DNA of 15,145 nt from Caldithrix sp964468415 (GTDB lineage Bacteria; Calditrichota; Calditrichia; Calditrichales; Calditrichaceae), in assembly GCA_964468415.1 (NCBI GenBank), contig CAYXUS010000174.1:1-15145 (forward strand). The letters run 5' to 3'. This document shows positions 8,850-15,045 of the stretch, piece by piece. A program made the translations under genes and the position numbers. The notes under the pieces are model-generated. The model did no database searches, had not been told where the DNA came from, and worked only from the letters and a program-made list of their open reading frames with translations. Each line of letters opens with the position of its first letter. Within the stretch, counting starts at the first letter, position 1.

Positions 8850-9422
8850 TCATTTGGCAGGCACTGGCGAAAGATTCTTAACGATTTTCCAGTCGAACTT
8901 TCCTTCGCCAATGTACGTGTACGTAACGTAATCCATCAATTTGGTGATGATAGAAAGTCCCAATCCGTGATCTTGCAACACTCCGGGATCGAGAATTTCA
9001 GGATCATCCTTAAAATCGCCCTGCTCAAACGAGAAAGAAACGGTAAACGGATCGAGAATGGTGTAGTAAACCCAGCCGTCAAGCACTTTGTTCAGCAAAA
9101 ATTTACGTCCAAGAAGATATTGGGGGTATGGCGGGTAGTACGATTCTGCCTGAAAGCCCGGGCCATGATCAAAAATAGAAATCAAAATAAACTTCATGCC
9201 CATTTCGAACTGAAAGCGTACCATCTCGTCAATGGCGGCAGTATTGGAATGTTTAACGATGTTCATGAACACTTCGTTCATTACGGCCCGCAAATTCTGC
9301 GATAAACTGTTCTTATCGACTTCGGGCACGTGCAAGTAAGAAGCGATTAGTTCGGCAAAATCTTCTACCATACGCGTGTATTCCGTTTTGCACGGAACAT
9401 GAAAACGAACGATATCACTCAT
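8850..9422 (-). CDS. RsbW/SpoIIAB-like GHKL ATPase (anti-sigma kinase family) with enlarged ATP-lid region
   Basis: A 190-aa single-domain GHKL ATPase of the HATPase_c_2 (anti-sigma factor serine kinase) type. The N-box is ExxxNxxxH (E50, N54, H58), G1 is DHGPGF (D85-G89), and G2 is DHGLGLSII (151-159). About 60 residues lie between G1 and G2, rich in Tyr/Pro/Phe, where classical RsbW/SpoIIAB have a short lid; this makes it longer than usual family members (about 140-160 aa). It has no phosphotransfer His domain and no membrane segment. Known relatives bind a sigma factor or phosphorylate a STAS anti-anti-sigma protein, but neither lies in this window. Its ATG overlaps the stop of the preceding histidine kinase (ATGA), so the two are almost certainly cotranslated and act together. 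Family assignment is firm, target unknown. Confidence 0.88.
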   Translation of the reverse strand: MSDIVRFHVPCKTEYTRMVEDFAELIASYLHVPEVDKNSLSQNLRAVMNEVFMNIVKHSNTAAIDEMVRFQFEMGMKFILISIFDHGPGFQAESYYPPYPQYLLGRKFLLNKVLDGWVYYTILDPFTVSFSFEQGDFKDDPEILDPGVLQDHGLGLSIITKLMDYVTYTYIGEGKFDWKIVKNLSPVPAK

Positions 9423-10447
9423 TCGGAGGCTCCCGAATTTGCATACGTGTTAGGTAATTTGATTAAAAATTTTATCCATTCACCTGGCTTGGATTGTGCT
9501 TCGATGCTGCCACCGTGCATTTCCACGATATTTTTTACCGTGTAAAGTCCAAGCCCCACATTGCCCCTGCCTTTTTTACGGTGAAATCTGGAAAATTTAT
9601 TAAAAATTTGCGGCAGATTCTTCTCATCCGGAACTTCTCCGTAATTCAGAAAATGAATTTCGAGTTCTTTGTCTCCGGGAAAGATCGAAATTTCTATTTC
9701 CGATTCTTCATCTCCGTATTGAATGGCATTCAAAAGCAAATTGCGAAAAACCACTTGCAACAAATGCAAATCGCCAAAAAAGATGTTTTTTTCTTTTTCT
9801 TTTTTAATGACAACTTTTTGCTTGCGATGTTCCAACGGCAACCTTATTTCTTCCACAATCGGCTCAATTACATCTTCCACCAGGTCGAATAGCTGGCGAT
9901 CCAGTGTTAATTTCCCCTCTTCGATTAAAAACATATTCAACAGCGTATCCACCATGGCAAAAAGATTTTTGGTCAAGCGGTCGATGTTTTCAGTTAAGGG
10001 TAAAAGTCCGTCGGTTTTGTTTTGCTGTATTTTTTTACGAATAATTCGGTTGTAGCCGTAAATTGAGGTCAGGGAATTTTTGAATTCGTGCGTAACCACG
10101 CTCAGCAAATTTTGATATTTCTGATTAATCTCTTTAAGGTGGCGTTGAATTTCGGAATTTTCCCGAATGAGCGCTGCCTGAGTGCCGAACAGAATGAGGG
10201 ATTTGATCTTTTCTTTTACGTCATCATCATACGAATTTAATTTTTCCAGCGAAATTTCTGTGGGAGGAAGATCGTTTAGACGTTTAAGATAATCATCTAA
10301 AATGGCAGAAAGTAATTCTTTGCTTTTGGGTTCATTTTGGATTAGTTCCAGTCCCCGGTCATACAGATGCTGATATTCTTTTAACTCAAGTGGAATGCGT
10401 TCTAAAACATCCAGTTCTTTTTCGCTAAAGCCCGGTTTGGTCCCCAT
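9419..10447 (-). CDS. Soluble sensor histidine kinase with N-terminal helical region
   Basis: Predicted cytosolic histidine kinase. With the ATG at 10447 it has 342 aa. A mostly helical region (1-105) without a recognised sensor or membrane segment is followed by a HisKA domain with H-box THEFKNSL (H120) and a HATPase with N-box (N236, N240), a GxGLGLY G2 box near 296-302 and the usual phenylalanine box (IFNKFSRF). The G1 box is unusual: NYGEV replaces DxGxG, so the adenine-contacting Asp is Asn (N268). A longer reading from TTG 10489 exists, but has no SD; ATG 10447 is preceded by AGGGGAC at a good distance, so I chose it. The stop overlaps the next start (ATGA), coupling it to the RsbW-like ATPase. 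No response regulator is adjacent. Regulation of a shared partner is inferred. Confidence 0.88.
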   Translation of the reverse strand: MGTKPGFSEKELDVLERIPLELKEYQHLYDRGLELIQNEPKSKELLSAILDDYLKRLNDLPPTEISLEKLNSYDDDVKEKIKSLILFGTQAALIRENSEIQRHLKEINQKYQNLLSVVTHEFKNSLTSIYGYNRIIRKKIQQNKTDGLLPLTENIDRLTKNLFAMVDTLLNMFLIEEGKLTLDRQLFDLVEDVIEPIVEEIRLPLEHRKQKVVIKKEKEKNIFFGDLHLLQVVFRNLLLNAIQYGDEESEIEISIFPGDKELEIHFLNYGEVPDEKNLPQIFNKFSRFHRKKGRGNVGLGLYTVKNIVEMHGGSIEAQSKPGEWIKFLIKLPNTYANSGASE

Positions 10448-10594
10448 AAAGTCCCCTGATTTTTTGGAAGTATTTTTACTTTCGGCCAATCATTCAATTT
10501 TTTTAGCTTAAATTACAGTAAAACAAGAACTATTAAAATCAAATAATCTTTGGCAGAAAGCTGGTAAAAGAGGATTTAATTTTGCAAGGTACAA

Positions 10595-10999
10595 TCAGGA
10601 AGAAATTCCCTTTTGTAAAAGACTCCGTAAAAAGGCTTCTTTGCGGACACCGACCCCAAAATAGCGAATGGTGGTGCGTTCCATGAGAACAATGGTCGGT
10701 GTGCCCAAAATTCCGAAGATGCGCCCGAGTTCCGTTTCTTCCAGTAAATCTATTTTTATGATGTTCGGGAATTTCTGACTTAACCGGCCAATCAGCGGAT
10801 TCATGGTGCGGCAGGCCGAACACTTTGGCGTGTAAAAATAGAGCAAAGTTTGGGGATGGCGCTCTATTTTGCGCAACAAATCGGGTGGGATGTTCGATAT
10901 TTTCTTCCCTTTTTTAAAATGCCCGATGGTTTGCATGTACACCTGAAAGGCCACAAACAAAACGACAAAAATAATGGTGGCGTAAAGAAAAAAATCCAT
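10595..10999 (-). CDS. Membrane-anchored thioredoxin-like protein (CSAC)
   Basis: A 134-aa protein with one N-terminal transmembrane helix (about 4-23), a basic patch (HFKKGKK, 27-33) and a thioredoxin fold (about 38-130). The active site is C60-S-A-C63 within FYTPKCSACRTMNP, and the cis-proline is in GTPTIV (P101). It should carry out thiol-disulfide exchange. By the positive-inside rule the basic patch after the helix puts the thioredoxin domain on the cytoplasmic side, unlike periplasmic TlpA/ResA types; this is inference. The ATG immediately follows the stop of the DUF6132 gene (TAG-ATG, no gap), so translation is tightly coupled. The CSAC active site differs from the CGPC of housekeeping thioredoxin, suggesting a dedicated partner, probably one of the two upstream proteins. 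Confidence 0.88.
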   Translation of the reverse strand: MDFFLYATIIFVVLFVAFQVYMQTIGHFKKGKKISNIPPDLLRKIERHPQTLLYFYTPKCSACRTMNPLIGRLSQKFPNIIKIDLLEETELGRIFGILGTPTIVLMERTTIRYFGVGVRKEAFLRSLLQKGISS

Positions 11000-11206
11000 C
11001 TATTTTTCCGCTTCGCTGGTTTTCTTTTTACGGGTATCCCATCCCAAAACAATACCCGCTCCCAGGCCGTAACCGGTCATTAAATAGGGATTGCTGGTTA
11101 AAGCACAACTTCCACTGGCACAACCGATAAAATAATAATAGGCATAACCGGCCGCCATGCCCAACAAACTAAAAATAATTAACTTTTTCCAGCGAATATT
11201 TTTCAT
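11000..11206 (-). CDS. DUF6132-like small membrane protein
   Basis: A 68-aa protein with two hydrophobic segments (about 9-27 and 41-56) joined by the motif YYFIGCASGSCALTSNP, which holds C29 and C34. The GC-x-SG-x-C-x-x-TSNP pattern matches what I know as the DUF6132 family, common next to thioredoxin or rhodanese genes. Basic ends (MKNIRWKK and TRKKK) place both termini in the cytoplasm and the cysteines at the outer face of the membrane. Function is unknown; a role in thiol or sulfur handling is inferred from the cysteines and from the thioredoxin gene abutting its stop codon. It has a good SD (AAGGAAA) and starts 13 bp after the DUF1858 gene. Confidence 0.82.
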   Translation of the reverse strand: MKNIRWKKLIIFSLLGMAAGYAYYYFIGCASGSCALTSNPYLMTGYGLGAGIVLGWDTRKKKTSEAEK

Positions 11207-11219
11207 GGGTTTCCTTTGT

Positions 11220-11429
11220 TTATTTTTCTTCTGCTAACGTATTCAGCTTCACAATAATTTCCGTCATTTTATCGGCCATGCCCTTTTCTTTCAATTTTTC
11301 TTCCAGGGTGCCCCAAACCGGCTCGCCGCACACCATGCACTGAATCCCCATTTCCTGCATGGGACGCACCAATTCCGGATGCTCTTCCACAATTTCTTCG
11401 ATGGTCGTATCTTTGTCAATTTTTGCCAT
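11220..11429 (-). CDS. DUF1858 domain protein (hybrid-cluster-protein-associated redox disulfide type)
   Basis: A 69-aa soluble protein consisting of one DUF1858-type domain: an N-terminal TTIEEIVEEHPELVRPMQEMG helix-turn segment, then GIQCMVCGEPVWGTLEEK with the CxxC pair C31/C34, then a helical C-terminus. Members of this family (also described as the redox disulfide domain associated with hybrid cluster protein) are small and often lie beside redox genes. The exact role is unknown. SD AGGAG precedes the ATG at a good distance. It is the first gene of a compact three-gene cluster with the DUF6132 protein and the membrane thioredoxin; the shared cysteine pairs suggest an electron or sulfur relay (inference). 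Confidence 0.85.
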   Translation of the reverse strand: MAKIDKDTTIEEIVEEHPELVRPMQEMGIQCMVCGEPVWGTLEEKLKEKGMADKMTEIIVKLNTLAEEK

Positions 11430-11662
11430 TGCGAACTCCTGTCGTTAGCTTAATTTCAATTCGAATTTTTAGATGCGCAAGGCATTTCGACGGGTCAAAA
11501 GATTAAAAAACCGGGGAGCAAAGCAGGGTGATTCTCGCCCGCCGACCGCGCAAATGGGTACGGATTCGTTGAGAGGCTGCGTGCTTAATGGATGATAAGT
11601 TGGATGCATTCCTTCGGGATTAATCGTATTTTCGGCGTGCGGCGTGCTTTGCTTCGGTGACT

Positions 11663-11699
11663 GGGAGGTAAGAGGTAAAGGGTTAAGGGTAAAAGGGGG
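11663..11699 (+). repeat. G-rich imperfect repeat, possible G-quadruplex
   Basis: Four G-tracts (11663-11665, 11680-11682, 11687-11689, 11695-11699) are spaced by 14, 4 and 5 nt, with GGGTTAA/GGGTAAAA-like units. The plus strand could fold into a G-quadruplex with one long loop; folding is inference. Confidence 0.35.
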
Positions 11700-11771
11700 A
11701 GCTGTGCAAGCGTCATACCCAACTTTAGTCCGTGCCGTCACAAAGTGGCCCTTTCGGGGGCAGGTATCCTA

Positions 11772-11787
11772 CGGACAATTGGTAATT
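11772..11787 (+). repeat. Left copy of a 16-bp direct repeat
   Basis: CGGACAATTGGTAATT matches the copy at 11861-11876 at 15 of 16 positions. The two copies bracket the TTTTTCA tandem repeat. Confidence 0.7.
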
Positions 11788-11799
11788 TCCCTTTATTCC

Positions 11800-11841
11800 T
11801 TTTTCCTTTTTCATTTTTCATTTTTCATTTTTCATTTTTCA
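11800..11841 (+). repeat. 7-bp tandem repeat (TTTTTCA), six units
   Basis: Six contiguous heptamers: the first is TTTTTCC, the next five are TTTTTCA. The 7-nt period is not codon-compatible and the region is not coding, so this is a simple-sequence repeat prone to slippage. Confidence 0.9.
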
Positions 11842-11860
11842 TCTCCTCCCTACCGTCCGC

Positions 11861-11876
11861 CGGACAATTCGTAATT
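11861..11876 (+). repeat. Right copy of the 16-bp direct repeat
   Basis: CGGACAATTCGTAATT, one mismatch to the copy at 11772-11787. Confidence 0.7.
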
Positions 11877-11888
11877 CTCTTGCCCGGG

Positions 11889-11905
11889 GCTCCGCGCCGC
11901 GGAGC
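11889..11905. repeat. GC-rich hairpin in intergenic repeat region
   Basis: GCTCCGC (11889-11895) and GCGGAGC (11899-11905) form a perfect 7-bp stem with a 3-nt loop. Followed on the plus strand by TCTTT, but no plus-strand gene precedes it, so I do not call it a terminator. Confidence 0.55.
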
Positions 11906-11961
11906 TCTTTGCAAGGAGAGAAGCCTCTCTCACCTTCACCTGAAAGCGGGCATTTGCTCAT

Positions 11962-11993
11962 AAAAAAGAAAAGGGGATGCGATTTGCATCCCC
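11962..11993 (-). terminator. Intrinsic terminator of clpB
   Basis: On the minus strand an 8-bp stem GGGGATGC/GCATCCCC (11986-11993 with 11973-11980) closes a 5-nt loop and is followed by TTTTCTTTTTT. It begins about 20 bp after the clpB stop: a textbook intrinsic terminator. Confidence 0.93.
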
Positions 11994-12013
11994 TTGATGT
12001 ATGGTTAACCGAT

Positions 12014-14632
12014 TTACGCCGCTTCTCGTTTTTTGGAGAAGACCAGCCCCTCGGCATTGGCCGAAATGACCACCGTGTCGCCGGGCGCAAGCTTGCCGGC
12101 AATGATTTCTTTGGCCAGTTCGTTGACCAGCTCCTTCTGGATCAAGCGACGCAACGGTCGCGCACCAAAGGCCGGATCGTAGCCTTTTTCCACCAGATAG
12201 TTGATGGCCTCGTCCGTCAGTTCGGCGTAGTAATCCTGCTCGGCCAGCATTTCCTGTACGCGTTTGAATTGCAACTTCACAATGTCTTTCATGTCGTCCT
12301 TGTTCAACGGACGGAAGACGATGATGTCGTCCACACGGTTCAGGAACTCCGGACGCAACTTCTGTTTGAGAAATTCGATCACATTCTTGCGGATGTCTTC
12401 GTACACTTCTTCCAGCTTATCCTGCGTAACGTTTTCCGAACGTTCGCGGATGTAACTGGCGCCCAGGTTCGAAGTCATGATGATAATCGTATTCTTAAAA
12501 TCGACCGTGCGCCCCTTGTTGTCGGTCAGGCGGCCGTCTTCCAGCACCTGCAACAGAATGTTGAACACTTCCGGATGCGCTTTTTCGATTTCGTCCAGCA
12601 GCACTACGGAATAGGGTTTGCGCCGCACCTGTTCGGTAAGCTGACCGCCCTCTTCGTAGCCAACGTAGCCCGGAGGCGATCCGATCAGGCGCGAAACCGA
12701 ATGGCGTTCCATGTACTCCGACATATCGATACGGATCATGGCATTTTCGTCATCGAACAGGAATTCGGCCAGCGCTTTGGCCAGCTCGGTTTTACCCACA
12801 CCCGTGGAACCGAGAAAGATGAACGATCCGATGGGACGGTTTTTATCGCTCAAACCGGCACGCGAACGGCGCACGGCATCGGACACGGCCTGAATGGCCT
12901 CGTCCTGACCAACCACCCGCTGACGCAAGCGTTCTTCCATTTTAAGCAGCTTCTCTTTTTCGCTTTCCAGCATGCGTTGTACCGGAATGCCCGTCCAGCG
13001 CGAAACGATTTCGGCAATGTCTTCTTCGTCCACTTCTTCCTTGAGCATGGGATGGCCTTTTTGGATTTCGGCCAGTTTTTTATTCAACTGTTCAATCTCT
13101 TTTTCCGCTTCCGGAATTAAGCTGTAGCGAATTTCAGCCACTTTGTCCAGCTTACCCTCGCGCTCGGCAATTTCCATTTGCGTGCGGTATTCTTCGATTT
13201 TCGATTTCAATTCGCGAATCTTTTGAATGGTTTCGCGTTCCGCTTTCCACTGCGTGCGCAACTGTTTGGCCTTTTCTTCCAGATCGGCTTTTTCTTTTTT
13301 GATCAATTCCAGCCGTTTGCGCGAAGCCTCGTCTTTTTCCTTCTTCAAAGCCACCATTTCGATTTCCAACTGTTTGATGCGGCGTTCCACGTCGTCCAGT
13401 TCTTCCGGCATGGAATCGATTTCGATGCGCAACTTGGAAGCCGCTTCGTCAATCAAGTCGATGGCTTTGTCCGGCAAAAAGCGGTCGTTAATATAGCGTT
13501 TGGAAAGCGTAGCCGCAGCCACAATGGCCGAATCCTTAATGCGCACACCGTGGTGCACTTCGTATTTTTCCTTCAATCCGCGCAAGATGGAAATGGTGTC
13601 TTCCAGCGAAGGTTCGTCCACCAGCACCGGCTGGAAACGGCGTTCCAGAGCCGCATCTTTTTCGATGTATTTGCGGTACTCATCCAGCGTGGTAGCTCCA
13701 ACCGCATGCAGCTCTCCGCGGGCCAGTGCCGGATTCATCATGTTCGAGGCGTCCATAGCGCCTTCGGCCGCACCGGCACCTACCAGCGTGTGCAACTCGT
13801 CGATAAACAGGATGATCTTGCCTTCGGATTCGATCACCTCTTTGAGCAGCGCCTTCAAACGCTCTTCGAATTCACCGCGGAACTTGGCACCGGCAATCAG
13901 CGAACCCAAGTCCAGCGCGACGATGCGTTTGTCTTTCAGGTTTTCCGGCACGTCACCGTTCACGATGCGGTGGGCAATGCCTTCCACAATGGCGGTTTTA
14001 CCCACGCCCGGCTCACCGATGAGCACCGGATTGTTCTTGGTACGACGCGAAAGCACCTGCAAGACCCGACGAATTTCCTCGTCGCGGCCGATCACCGGAT
14101 CCAGCTTGCCTTTACGTGCCAGATCGGTCAGGTCCCGGCCGTACCGTTCCAGTGCCTGATACTTGGCTTCCGGATTCTGATCGGTTACGCGCTGGTTGCC
14201 GCGAATTTCCATCAGGGCGCGCAGAATCATTTCCTTGGTCAAACCGAAGGAAGCCAAAATGCGTCCGGCTTCGCCCTCTTTTTCTTCGCTGATGGCCAAA
14301 AGCAAATGTTCCGTGCTGATGAATTCGTCTTTCAGATTGCGTGCTTCGTTAAAGGCTTCGTTCAAAACCTTATTGGCCCGCTGACTCAAATAGGTTTGTC
14401 CCACGCCCGAAACGCGGGGAAATTTGTCGATAGCCGCATCCAGTTTTTGTTCCAGTTGCGGCAAAGGAATTCCGTATTTTTTTACGATGGCCTGAACCAC
14501 CCCTTCAGAATCGGCCAACAGGGCCTTAAGGATGTGTTCCGGCTCGATTTGTTGTTGTCCGTGTTCCATAACAAGACGCTGCGCTTCGGCAATAGCGTCC
14601 TGCGCTTTTATGGTAAATTTTTCCAGGTTCAT
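12014..14632 (-). CDS. clpB: ATP-dependent protein disaggregase ClpB
   Basis: Hexameric AAA+ chaperone that pulls proteins out of aggregates together with DnaK. The 872-aa length is normal. Order: N-terminal double Clp-N repeat (1-145); first AAA+ domain with Walker A GEPGVGKT (206-213), pore segment AGAKFRGEFEERL (248-260) and Walker B ILFIDE (E279); coiled-coil middle domain (about 410-530), which marks ClpB rather than ClpA/ClpC; linker SRWTGIPVQRML; second AAA+ domain with Walker A GSTGVGKT (608-615), pore loop GYVG (655-658) and Walker B VVLLDE (E681). No IGF/L-type ClpP-binding loop was noticed, as expected for ClpB. ATG 14632 has a strong SD (AAGGAGG). No CIRCE repeat is seen upstream; a candidate promoter and a clear terminator suggest a single-gene transcript. 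Identity is secure. Confidence 0.97.
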   Translation of the reverse strand: MNLEKFTIKAQDAIAEAQRLVMEHGQQQIEPEHILKALLADSEGVVQAIVKKYGIPLPQLEQKLDAAIDKFPRVSGVGQTYLSQRANKVLNEAFNEARNLKDEFISTEHLLLAISEEKEGEAGRILASFGLTKEMILRALMEIRGNQRVTDQNPEAKYQALERYGRDLTDLARKGKLDPVIGRDEEIRRVLQVLSRRTKNNPVLIGEPGVGKTAIVEGIAHRIVNGDVPENLKDKRIVALDLGSLIAGAKFRGEFEERLKALLKEVIESEGKIILFIDELHTLVGAGAAEGAMDASNMMNPALARGELHAVGATTLDEYRKYIEKDAALERRFQPVLVDEPSLEDTISILRGLKEKYEVHHGVRIKDSAIVAAATLSKRYINDRFLPDKAIDLIDEAASKLRIEIDSMPEELDDVERRIKQLEIEMVALKKEKDEASRKRLELIKKEKADLEEKAKQLRTQWKAERETIQKIRELKSKIEEYRTQMEIAEREGKLDKVAEIRYSLIPEAEKEIEQLNKKLAEIQKGHPMLKEEVDEEDIAEIVSRWTGIPVQRMLESEKEKLLKMEERLRQRVVGQDEAIQAVSDAVRRSRAGLSDKNRPIGSFIFLGSTGVGKTELAKALAEFLFDDENAMIRIDMSEYMERHSVSRLIGSPPGYVGYEEGGQLTEQVRRKPYSVVLLDEIEKAHPEVFNILLQVLEDGRLTDNKGRTVDFKNTIIIMTSNLGASYIRERSENVTQDKLEEVYEDIRKNVIEFLKQKLRPEFLNRVDDIIVFRPLNKDDMKDIVKLQFKRVQEMLAEQDYYAELTDEAINYLVEKGYDPAFGARPLRRLIQKELVNELAKEIIAGKLAPGDTVVISANAEGLVFSKKREAA

Positions 14633-14729
14633 AGTACCCTCCTTTTCATTTGCAGAGTTCTTTGCGGGGTTCCGTAATCCGTTTCACTTTCTAAATCCGT
14701 TTTACCCACAAGTCATTCTTTTTTGCCCT

Positions 14730-14758
14730 ATTATTGCAAATCGAATGCCAAATGGAAA
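14730..14758 (-). promoter_or_regulatory. Candidate sigma70-like promoter for clpB
   Basis: On the minus strand TTTCCA (14753-14758) and AATAAT (14730-14735) are spaced by 17 bp, matching TTGACA/TATAAT at 4/6 and 5/6. It lies about 100 bp upstream of the clpB ATG. No heat-shock (CIRCE) repeat is present in the 213-bp gap, so a heat-shock control would have to be of another kind. Inference from consensus only. Confidence 0.35.
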
Positions 14759-14845
14759 TGAGCTATTTTAAAGGAAATATCCTTGAATCACAAAAATCAA
14801 GCAAAAGGACGTGACAGAGCGGTAAGACGTAATGGCTTTAGCAGC

Positions 14846-15013
14846 TTACATTTTGTCAGAGGGTTTGTGTTCGTCGGTGGCGTCTTCGATTCCTTTTTTA
14901 AACGAACGAATGCTTGCCCCCAAACTTCGTGCTAATGTCGGAATGCGTTTGCCGCCGAAAAGAATGAGAATAATGGCCAGAATAATTAAAATTTCTGTCA
15001 TGCCAAAGCTCAT
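14846..15013 (-). CDS. tatA: Twin-arginine translocase subunit TatA/TatE family
   Basis: A 55-aa protein: short N-terminus (MSFGMTE), one hydrophobic helix (about 7-20, ILIILAIILILFGG), the FGGKRIP hinge, an amphipathic helix (about 25-45, with ARSLGASIRSFKKG) and a short acidic/hydrophilic tail. This is the classic TatA architecture: monomers assemble into the pore or membrane-thinning patch that lets folded proteins with twin-arginine signals pass the inner membrane with TatC. The tail is short compared with E. coli TatA (89 aa), as in many small TatA/E proteins. SD GGAG lies 8 nt before ATG 15013. TatC is not in the window. The downstream clpB is 213 bp away with its own promoter-like region, so the pair is probably not functionally linked. 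Confidence 0.9.
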   Translation of the reverse strand: MSFGMTEILIILAIILILFGGKRIPTLARSLGASIRSFKKGIEDATDEHKPSDKM

Positions 15014-15045
15014 AATAGAATCTCCGAATTGGTGTCTGACGTAAA

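Larger units (their letters stand above)
11430..11961. other. Gene-free intergenic stretch with repeat debris
   Basis: About 530 bp without a credible gene. The part next to the DUF1858 gene (11430-11500) should contain its promoter, but I cannot pick clear boxes. The rest is of uneven base composition: GC-rich patches, a purine/G-rich run, a TTTTTCA tandem repeat, a direct repeat and a strong GC hairpin. Open frames of 70-90 codons occur on both strands, but they have no SD, no recognisable domain and low-complexity, Pro/Ser/Arg-rich translations. It most resembles a decayed or non-coding dispersed repeat. Confidence 0.6.

Noticed and set aside
11469..11741. A 90-codon minus-strand open frame between clpB and the DUF1858 gene
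   Set aside because: No SD, Pro/Ser/Thr-rich translation without a domain, and location inside the repeat-like intergenic stretch. It is more likely non-coding repeat sequence.
11909..14677. Two long plus-strand open frames (403 and 499 codons) opposite clpB
   Set aside because: They lie exactly antisense to a clearly functional clpB, have compositions rich in Phe, His, Gln and Arg typical of antisense translation, and show no recognisable domain. Codon bias of clpB explains the lack of stops.
14633..14845. CIRCE/HrcA heat-shock operator upstream of clpB
   Set aside because: I looked for the TTAGCACTC-N9-GAGTGCTAA inverted repeat and found nothing like it. Only a sigma70-like promoter and a weak AAGGA...TCCTT symmetry (around 14772-14785) are present.
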